From Calditrichaceae bacterium (GTDB taxonomy: Bacteria; Calditrichota; Calditrichia; Calditrichales; Calditrichaceae), in contig JANTFQ010000049.1 of assembly GCA_024763405.1 (NCBI GenBank), forward strand, positions 1 through 11,152: DNA of 11,152 bases, in the 5' to 3' direction. Positions 5,316-11,152 of the stretch are shown here, piece by piece (position 1 is the stretch's first letter; every line of letters begins with the position of its first letter). The notes beneath the pieces are model-generated. The model was not told where the DNA came from, ran no database searches, and worked only from the letters and a program-made list of their open reading frames with translations. The translations under genes were made by a program, and so were the position numbers.

Positions 5316-8285
5316 ATGAATGTAAAATTAATTTTTTCATTTTCTTTAATCTTTTTTGTTGCTGTCCTTTATGCGGATAGTTCACAAAGGAGCGGCGTTC
5401 TTCTGAATGACAATCAAATTCTCACCCAAATGTGGAACTATGGCTCTTTCTCTTCACCGGGAAACAGAACCACTGATTTTGTGTGGAACGGACTCGGTTA
5501 TGCCTATGAAATCGGATTCTTTGTGGGCGCCGAAGTGGAAGTACCGCAGGGAAGTCATCCCGATGTGTTTCAGGAAACCGGCAGCGGCCGGTGGATGGCG
5601 CATATCATATCAGACGGACTTAAAAGCAGTGGAGGCGAAGTTTCACCCGACGGGAAGACCCGCTGGGGCTGGCAGCCCATTGCCTCTAAGAATAATGGAA
5701 CGTTCGACTATTTTGACCTTTCTTCTCCGGAAATCAATGGAAACAATGATCCGGACTTGGACGGAGACGGAATCCCGGACGGCTGGCCGCAATCCTGGTG
5801 GAACGCTGAAACAGAAGAATATACCTGGCCGGGTTTCTGGGGCCGGGAGCAGCAGCCGGTCTATTCGGAACGGTTATACGGAATGGATGACCGCGACAAT
5901 CTCGAATTTGAATACTATCCCTTTACAAACGATTCCTCCCGCAGAGGGCTGGGTGTGCAGATGGAAGTACGTTCTTTTCAGATAAATAATTTTTATGAAA
6001 ACGTTGTGTTTGTTACGATGGATATGACCAATGTCAGCGATCGGGATTTGGATAAGATGCTGTTTGGCGTTTGGAGCGATCCGCATATCGGCGGGGCGGA
6101 CGACTGGCGTGATGACTGGCAGAGCTTTGATCCGCAGCGCCAAATGCTTTACGCCTGGGATGGTGATGGCAGCAGTATAAATAATCCTGATATTGTGCCG
6201 GGTTATTTTGGCATCTCATTTGTGCAGACGCCGGGAAATGCCGGGGATGGCATTGATAACGATATGGACGGGCTGGTTGATGAAAGCCAGAATGACGGTA
6301 TCGATAATGACGGGGACTGGAATGCGGCTACGGATGATGTTGGCGCCGACGGAATCGCCGGAACCTCTGATACGGGCGAGGGAGACGGCATACCCACATT
6401 GGGAGAACCCGCTTTTGAGTATAAAGATATGGACGAAGCGGATATGCCGGGTATTGCCAGCTTTAGAACGCCGCTTTTTTCGGAAATCCGTATGAATGAT
6501 GATGAGAAAATATGGCAGTATCTTACCCCGGGAAAAATTGATACACTTGAAACGGCCGGGGACTATGTTCTGTTGGGAGGCAGCGGCTATTTCGATTTAA
6601 AGAAGGGCGAAACAAAACGGGTGGGACTGATCTTTGCCTTTGGCCAGGATTTAGAAGATCTGCAACAGAACAGCGATGATGCCGCCGCCTATTACCGGGA
6701 TAATTTGGGCAGTCAGTTAACCAGCCATCCCATTAACGTCTCCGAGCCGCAGGCCAACAGCGCTTTTGAAAACAGCGTAAGCATTCAATGGGATGCGTCG
6801 TCTCTTCCGACAGATGCAACGCTTTATATATCGTACCGGAGTGGAGTTGATGGAAGCTGGACGGGGATTGGCGTGGTTCCGAACACGGGTTCCTATACCT
6901 GGAATACAGAAAACATAGCCGGTTCGGCATTTTATAAGATACGGCTGCAGTCCGTTTCACCCGTTACCAACGCGCTGGGTGAGAGCGAAGGCTATTTTTC
7001 CATTGCGCACACCCAAAGCGGTAACACGCCGCCGGAAATCTTTTTTGATTTTCCCGAAGGACGTTCGGTTAAAGAAGATTTTACCGTTTCCTGGCTCAAA
7101 GGAGACGCCGATGGGGATGCCCTGCAATTACACCTTATCGTTTCGTCGGAAACGAGACAGGATACCATTTCTGTTACGGGCAGTTCGTATGTGCTGAATA
7201 CAAAAAAAATTGCCAACGGTAACTGTACATTAATACTTTTGGCAAATGACGGAACGGCATCTGCTAAAACACAAACTTCCATTCAGATTAATAATACTTT
7301 CCCTCCGCTGCCCGAAAGCAGCATTGTGCATAAAACCGGCGCCGCCAGCGGTGCACTCTTTGCGGATATTACCGACGAGGAGCAGTTAATCCGCAATACC
7401 TATTTTATCTCTTTTGACGATACCAGCACAGCGCAGATTCAGTATTCTGTTTTTGACTCTCTGAATCAAACCTATCTGATAACAGGTGACGCGCTACCGG
7501 AATATCCACAGGCCGGCCGATTATTTGACGGAATGCGTCTGTCTTTCCAAAACAATTCCTTTGCCTTCGATGCCGATGAATCGGGCTGGAGCGAGGCAAG
7601 CGCCACAAATCTGGATTTTGATATTGGACGTGAAAATTCTTATGCTGCCGACCCGTATGATTATGAAATCCGTTTTTTTAATGGGATTGTCGATACGACC
7701 GTTAACAATATCAAAGTTAATTTTTTGATCCGGGATTTGGTAAACGATAGTCCGATGGAGAGCGCTGTTTCCGGTTCCCATCCGGAATGGCAGCCGGGAG
7801 ATGTCATCTATATACTGCGCGGTGGTACAAGTACTGCAAATATTGTCTGGGAAATAGATTCTTCCTTTCCCGATGGAGAGACGCAAAAGAGTCCCGGAGA
7901 CGGTGATGTGTACTATTTAAAAACCAAAAAGCCCTTTTCCGCCGCCGACACATACAGTCTTAATACGTCCGCTGTCGGTATCAAAGAGGGTAAAAAAATC
8001 CTGCCGGAGCGGTTGTATCTGGAACAAAATTATCCAAATCCATTTAATAACAGCACAACCATTCGTTTTTCCCTTGCCCAGGCGATGCAGGTCCAACTTC
8101 AAATATTTGATGTGCGTGGACAAAAGGTTAAAACCCTGTTTCGCGGACAGGCCGCAGCGGGAATGAACCGCTTTATATGGAATGGTAAAAACAAAAACGG
8201 AAAAGATGCGGCTTCGGGCTTGTATTTTTACCGTTTGAAAACCAGGCAGGGCAGCGTAGTAAAAAAACTGATTTTGGTGAAATAG
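5316..8285 (+). CDS. Uncharacterised multidomain secreted protein with T9SS-type C-terminal sorting domain (989 aa)
   Basis: Function not recognised. Visible parts: signal peptide 1-21; a large Trp/Gly/Asp-rich N-terminal region to about 460, typical of big secreted proteins in FCB-group genomes, which contains a thrombospondin type 3-like DPDLDGDGIPDG at 145-156 and an Asp-rich segment at about 310-362 (GDGIDNDMDGLVDE, then NDGIDNDGDW) likely to bind calcium or another metal; an FN3/Ig-like region at about 470-560; a second Ig-like region at about 568-655 starting NTPPEIFF; a further beta-rich region; and a C-terminal domain from about 900 with LEQNYPNPFN, FDVRGQKV and ASGLYFYRL, the T9SS type A/FlgD-like sorting pattern. 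ATG 5316 is fixed by its Shine-Dalgarno. It probably acts at the cell surface or outside, and is followed after 3 bases by the GH9 gene, suggesting a shared role in polysaccharide use. No catalytic motif was found. Confidence 0.88.
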   Translation: MNVKLIFSFSLIFFVAVLYADSSQRSGVLLNDNQILTQMWNYGSFSSPGNRTTDFVWNGLGYAYEIGFFVGAEVEVPQGSHPDVFQETGSGRWMAHIISDGLKSSGGEVSPDGKTRWGWQPIASKNNGTFDYFDLSSPEINGNNDPDLDGDGIPDGWPQSWWNAETEEYTWPGFWGREQQPVYSERLYGMDDRDNLEFEYYPFTNDSSRRGLGVQMEVRSFQINNFYENVVFVTMDMTNVSDRDLDKMLFGVWSDPHIGGADDWRDDWQSFDPQRQMLYAWDGDGSSINNPDIVPGYFGISFVQTPGNAGDGIDNDMDGLVDESQNDGIDNDGDWNAATDDVGADGIAGTSDTGEGDGIPTLGEPAFEYKDMDEADMPGIASFRTPLFSEIRMNDDEKIWQYLTPGKIDTLETAGDYVLLGGSGYFDLKKGETKRVGLIFAFGQDLEDLQQNSDDAAAYYRDNLGSQLTSHPINVSEPQANSAFENSVSIQWDASSLPTDATLYISYRSGVDGSWTGIGVVPNTGSYTWNTENIAGSAFYKIRLQSVSPVTNALGESEGYFSIAHTQSGNTPPEIFFDFPEGRSVKEDFTVSWLKGDADGDALQLHLIVSSETRQDTISVTGSSYVLNTKKIANGNCTLILLANDGTASAKTQTSIQINNTFPPLPESSIVHKTGAASGALFADITDEEQLIRNTYFISFDDTSTAQIQYSVFDSLNQTYLITGDALPEYPQAGRLFDGMRLSFQNNSFAFDADESGWSEASATNLDFDIGRENSYAADPYDYEIRFFNGIVDTTVNNIKVNFLIRDLVNDSPMESAVSGSHPEWQPGDVIYILRGGTSTANIVWEIDSSFPDGETQKSPGDGDVYYLKTKKPFSAADTYSLNTSAVGIKEGKKILPERLYLEQNYPNPFNNSTTIRFSLAQAMQVQLQIFDVRGQKVKTLFRGQAAAGMNRFIWNGKNKNGKDAASGLYFYRLKTRQGSVVKKLILVK

Positions 8286-8289
8286 GAGG
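8284..8289 (+). promoter_or_regulatory. AGGAGG Shine-Dalgarno overlapping the upstream stop and the annotated GTG start
   Basis: A perfect AGGAGG that shares bases with the TAG stop (8283-8285) of the upstream gene and with the first base of the GTG at 8289. It is too close to serve that GTG. It is 5 bases before an in-frame ATT at 8295, so it bears on where the GH9 protein really starts. Confidence 0.6.
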
Positions 8290-10466
8290 TGCAAATTAAA
8301 ACTTTAAAAATTGTTTCTGTTCAAATAATTATCTTTTTAAATTTAACTTTGCAGTTATTCGCGCAGCCCGGAACCCTTAGCCGTCATATTCATATCGATC
8401 AGTTCGGCTATTCTCTCAATACAATTAAGATAGCGGTTATCAGCAATCCTATAAAAGGGTACAATGCCGGCCAAAATTTTACGCCTGGAAATGTATATGA
8501 GCTTCGTGAATCTGCTTCGAATAAAATGGTTTTTAGTGCAGCCATTTCCAGTTGGAAGTCCGGCGCTACTCATCCCGGGTCGGGTGATCAGATATGGTGG
8601 TTCGACTTTTCTGAGTATACAACACCTGGCCAGTATTATATTTACGATCCCCAAAATAATGTTCATTCCTATACATTTGAGCTGTGCGATTCCATTTATG
8701 GTAATGTACTTAAAGCTGCGCTTCGCACATTCTATTATCAGCGCTGCGGTACGGATAAGCGGGAAATATATGCGGGGCAAAACTGGAAAGATGGATATTG
8801 TCATTTTGGTGCCGGTCAGGACCGGGATTGCAGGTTAATCACTGATCAAAGTAGCGGGACATCGAAAGACCTTACCGGCGGTTGGCACGATGCCGGGGAT
8901 TACAATAAGTATATCAATTATGCGGATGGTACGGTACACGACTTACTTTATGCGTATGAACAAAGGTCTAAGATTTGGGGGGATGATTTTAATATACCCG
9001 AATCGGGTAACAGTATGCCGGATATTCTGGATGAGATAAAGTGGGAATTGGATTGGATGCTGAAAATGCAGAATTCGGATGGATCTGTTTTGCATAAAGT
9101 TGCGGTGACTGAGTGGCAAACGGCAAGTCCACCCAGCGCAGATACTTCTCCCAGATTTTATGCACCGGCTACCGCTTCGGCCACCATATCTGCTTGCGGG
9201 GTATTTGCACATGCATCATTAATTTATAATTTGCTGCCAAGTTTTTTGGGTATGGAAGATTTTGCGGAAAGGCTTAGAAATGCTGCTATTATAGCCTGGG
9301 AATGGCTGGAAAAAAATCCCGACAAAATTCCTTCAAATTACGACAATGCCGGTTTTGCTCAAAATGCCGTGGAAGATGATGCTTATCAGCAGGCAGCCAA
9401 TCAGACTTGTGCTGCCGCTTATTTATTGGTATTAACCGGAGCAGAAAAATACCGGGATTATTTCGATGCACATTATCAACAGATACATTTAATTCAGTGG
9501 GAATATATTTATTCATCCGAGAGTGACTATCAGAACGGATTACTCTATTATCTGAAATCAACTAAAGCTACTTCGGGTGTCGCGAATAAAATTAAAAGCG
9601 CTTATACAAATGCGCTTAATGAACTGTTTCAGAAATATAAGAATAAGAACGATCCATATCGTGCTTATATCGATGCCTATTATTGGGGTAGTAATAAAGC
9701 AAAATCCGATAACGGCAACCAGTTTATGAATATGATGGTTTACGGATTAAATACAGCGCATCATTCGGAATATGACGATGCCGCCCGCGGATTTATACAT
9801 TATCTGCACGGCGTAAATCCCAATAACGTAGTTTATCTGACGAATATGGCGGACTATGGTGCAGAAGAAAGCGTAAACGAAATATACCACGGTTGGTTTA
9901 ATGACGGTACCGATTGGGATAATGCTCAATCATCACCGTATGGTCCCGCTCCTGGATTTGTTCCGGGCGGACCGAATCCCGGCTATACGCCGGATGATGC
10001 TTATACCGGGCCTGATATTGTACCTCCTCAAAACCAGCCGGATCAAAAAGCCTGGAAAGACTGGAATACGGGCTGGCCGGAGAACTCCTGGGAAGTGACT
10101 GAAAACCATATCCCAAACCAGGCGGCCTATATTAAATTGCTGTCAAAATTTGCCGGATATGAATTGACCGGGGTTATAGATGATTCCAACATTTTGTTAC
10201 CCGGTAGTTTTAGTCTGGGACAAAACTATCCGAATCCTTTTAACGGAACCACAAATATTCCCTATCGTCTCGATTCAGCAAAAAGAATAGAACTTATGGT
10301 TTATAACAGTCTTGGGCAGAAAGTAGAAACGCTGGTAAATAAAGTGCAAGGAAGAGGGGGATATTCGGTTTTATTCAAAACAGGTGGTTTATCTGCCGGT
10401 GTGTATTTCTATATGCTCAGGATGCCGGGCCGTCGGCAAGTAAAAAAAATGATTTACTTACCCTAA
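8289..10466 (+). CDS. Glycoside hydrolase family 9 enzyme (endoglucanase/cellulase type), secreted, with T9SS-type sorting domain (725 aa)
   Basis: GH9 enzymes hydrolyse beta-1,4-glucans by inversion. Leader at about 1-25 ending LFAQ, cleavage likely before Gln. An Ig-like N-terminal domain (CelD_N type) spans about 31-120, starting HIDQFGYS. The (alpha/alpha)6 catalytic domain runs from about 137 to 622: GGWHDAGDYNKY with Asp201 and Asp204 (the DAGD base/nucleophilic-water pair), SMPDILDEIKWELDWMLKMQ near 243-262, LHGVNP with His507, a GPAPGFVPGGPN loop near 553-564, and WEVTEN with Glu605 as the likely catalytic acid. All key residues are present. A T9SS-type domain follows from about 635 (LGQNYPNPFN, SLGQKV, AGVYFYML). 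GTG 8289 is 3 bases after the preceding stop and in the same frame; an ATT at 8295 or coupling via GGTGA at 8276 are discussed in findings. Substrate could be cellulose, mixed-linkage glucan or xyloglucan-type glucan. Confidence 0.93.
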   Translation: MQIKTLKIVSVQIIIFLNLTLQLFAQPGTLSRHIHIDQFGYSLNTIKIAVISNPIKGYNAGQNFTPGNVYELRESASNKMVFSAAISSWKSGATHPGSGDQIWWFDFSEYTTPGQYYIYDPQNNVHSYTFELCDSIYGNVLKAALRTFYYQRCGTDKREIYAGQNWKDGYCHFGAGQDRDCRLITDQSSGTSKDLTGGWHDAGDYNKYINYADGTVHDLLYAYEQRSKIWGDDFNIPESGNSMPDILDEIKWELDWMLKMQNSDGSVLHKVAVTEWQTASPPSADTSPRFYAPATASATISACGVFAHASLIYNLLPSFLGMEDFAERLRNAAIIAWEWLEKNPDKIPSNYDNAGFAQNAVEDDAYQQAANQTCAAAYLLVLTGAEKYRDYFDAHYQQIHLIQWEYIYSSESDYQNGLLYYLKSTKATSGVANKIKSAYTNALNELFQKYKNKNDPYRAYIDAYYWGSNKAKSDNGNQFMNMMVYGLNTAHHSEYDDAARGFIHYLHGVNPNNVVYLTNMADYGAEESVNEIYHGWFNDGTDWDNAQSSPYGPAPGFVPGGPNPGYTPDDAYTGPDIVPPQNQPDQKAWKDWNTGWPENSWEVTENHIPNQAAYIKLLSKFAGYELTGVIDDSNILLPGSFSLGQNYPNPFNGTTNIPYRLDSAKRIELMVYNSLGQKVETLVNKVQGRGGYSVLFKTGGLSAGVYFYMLRMPGRRQVKKMIYLP

Positions 10467-10477
10467 AAATGATTTAC
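10445..10477. repeat. Short direct repeat across the GH9 stop codon
   Basis: AAAAATGATTTAC occurs at 10445-10457 and again at 10465-10477, a 20-base period. The first copy is the end of the coding sequence and the second lies over the TAA stop and beyond. Probably a small slippage duplication. Confidence 0.6.
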
Positions 10478-10535
10478 ATAATATAGCCGGAAAGTATAAT
10501 CAGTCTTTGCAGAGTTTGGATTTCTTTCAAATTTC

Positions 10536-10565
10536 TTGACTTACTAAAAGCAAATTTTCTATATT
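10536..10565 (+). promoter_or_regulatory. Candidate sigma-70-type promoter for ppdK
   Basis: TTGACT (10536-10541) and TATATT (10560-10565), each one base off the consensus, are separated by 18 bases. Transcription would start near 10572, giving a leader of about 57 bases. A perfect TATAAT at 10573-10578 has no good -35 partner at the usual distance. Whether this organism's main sigma factor uses the E. coli-type consensus is not known from the window. Confidence 0.45.
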
Positions 10566-10618
10566 AAAATTCTATAATAAAAAACGAAAGATAAATTAAT
10601 AAATAGAACTAAAATAGC

Positions 10619-10623
10619 GGAGG
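10619..10623 (+). promoter_or_regulatory. Shine-Dalgarno site of ppdK
   Basis: GGAGG, 5 bases before ATG 10629. It supports this start for the dikinase. Confidence 0.8.
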
Positions 10624-10628
10624 CTCAA

Positions 10629-11152
10629 ATGGCAAAAAAATTTGTATATAAATTTGGCGACGGTCATGCAGAAGGAAAGGCCGAGATGAAAGAATTGCTG
10701 GGTGGTAAAGGAGCGAATCTGGCCGAAATGTCCGGCCTGGGAATTCCGGTTCCGGCTGGTTTTACGATGTCTACCGAAGTGTGCAGCGATTATTACAAAA
10801 ATAATGGCGACTATAATGATGATGTCCGGGATCAAGTGGCAGACGGTCTTAAGTCCATTGAAAGTATTATGGGTAAAAAATTTGGTGACGCCGAGAATCC
10901 GCTTCTCGTTTCGGTTCGTTCCGGTGCGCCTGCTTCAATGCCGGGAATGATGGATACCGTTCTTAATCTTGGTTTGAATGACACAACGGTTCTGGGGATT
11001 ATTAAACAGTCCGGAAATGAACGTTTTGGCTGGGATTCCTACCGCCGCTTTGTTCAGATGTACGGCGATGTGGTATTGGGAATGAAACCAGAATCCAAAG
11101 AGGAAGAAGACCCGTTTGAAATCATTATTGACGCCATGAAGGAAAAACGCGG
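10629..11152 (+). CDS. ppdK: Pyruvate, phosphate dikinase, N-terminal part (truncated by window end)
   Basis: PPDK interconverts pyruvate, ATP and phosphate with phosphoenolpyruvate, AMP and pyrophosphate in the cytoplasm, linking glycolysis and gluconeogenesis. The 174 residues present are the start of the ATP-grasp nucleotide-binding domain: LLGGKGANLAEM at 23-34, GIPVPAGFTMSTE at 38-50, and the highly typical VSVRSGAPASMPGMMDTVLN at 94-113 followed by LGLND. The family runs to about 870-900 residues, so the phosphohistidine and PEP-binding domains lie beyond the right edge. PEP synthase is less likely because of the SMPGMMDTVLNLG signature. It has its own promoter-like sequence and is separated from the GH9 gene by 162 bases, so it is probably a separate housekeeping unit rather than part of the secreted-enzyme operon. 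Confidence 0.95.
   Translation, partial: MAKKFVYKFGDGHAEGKAEMKELLGGKGANLAEMSGLGIPVPAGFTMSTEVCSDYYKNNGDYNDDVRDQVADGLKSIESIMGKKFGDAENPLLVSVRSGAPASMPGMMDTVLNLGLNDTTVLGIIKQSGNERFGWDSYRRFVQMYGDVVLGMKPESKEEEDPFEIIIDAMKEKR

Noticed and set aside
7521..7886. 121-codon minus-strand ORF inside the 989-aa protein gene
   Set aside because: Antisense to a continuous coding frame with normal domain structure; no supporting start signal.
8283..8291. Read-through of TAG to fuse the 989-aa protein with the GH9 enzyme, since both are in the same frame
   Set aside because: The upstream protein ends in a complete C-terminal sorting domain that must be terminal to work, so a fusion is unlikely.
7917..8294. 125-codon minus-strand ORF opposite the T9SS-type tail of the large protein
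   Set aside because: The plus-strand frame encodes a clear sorting domain here, so the antisense ORF is incidental.
10467..10535. Rho-independent terminator after the GH9 gene
   Set aside because: I found no GC-rich inverted repeat followed by a T run in this stretch.

Overview
The window looks like a piece of chromosome from a Gram-negative bacterium of the FCB superphylum (Calditrichaeota, Ignavibacteria, KSB1 or similar; exact phylum not decidable here). Grounds: two large secreted proteins end in type IX secretion (T9SS) type A-like C-terminal sorting domains with the 'NYPNPFN...SLGQKV...AGVYFY' pattern; most predicted signal peptides are followed by Gln at the mature N-terminus, as is common in Bacteroidota-like bacteria; and a TolC-type outer membrane protein implies a double membrane.

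Left half (1-5093, minus strand, AT-rich): one compact, probably co-transcribed unit. Read 5'->3' it runs: a TolC-like outer membrane efflux protein (5093->3648), a PhnD-like periplasmic binding protein (3646->2672), a 135-residue hybrid made of a signal-like leader fused to the last ~114 residues of the TolC-like protein (2675->2268), then three more PhnD-like binding proteins (2266->1322, 1325->384, 364->off the left edge). Junctions are ATGA overlaps or gaps of 1-19 bases. No ABC permease, ATPase, RND pump or membrane-fusion protein is visible. The repeated TolC tail forms a ~360-bp ungapped direct repeat with period 1380 bp, a record of tandem duplication in the operon.

Centre (5094-5315): a divergent intergenic region with clear Shine-Dalgarno sites at both ends.

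Right half (5316-10466, plus strand, higher GC): two adjacent genes 3 bp apart. The first encodes a 989-residue uncharacterised multidomain secreted protein with Asp-rich, calcium/MopE-like motifs, Ig/FN3-like domains and a T9SS-type tail. The second encodes a glycoside hydrolase family 9 enzyme (endoglucanase/cellulase type) with an N-terminal Ig-like domain, the DAGD catalytic motif and its own T9SS-type tail. They are probably exported together, pointing to degradation of cellulose or another beta-glucan.

Right edge (10629-11152): the start of pyruvate, phosphate dikinase (ppdK), with its own promoter-like sequence and ribosome binding site. No tRNA, rRNA, CRISPR array, transposase or convincing rho-independent terminator was seen.
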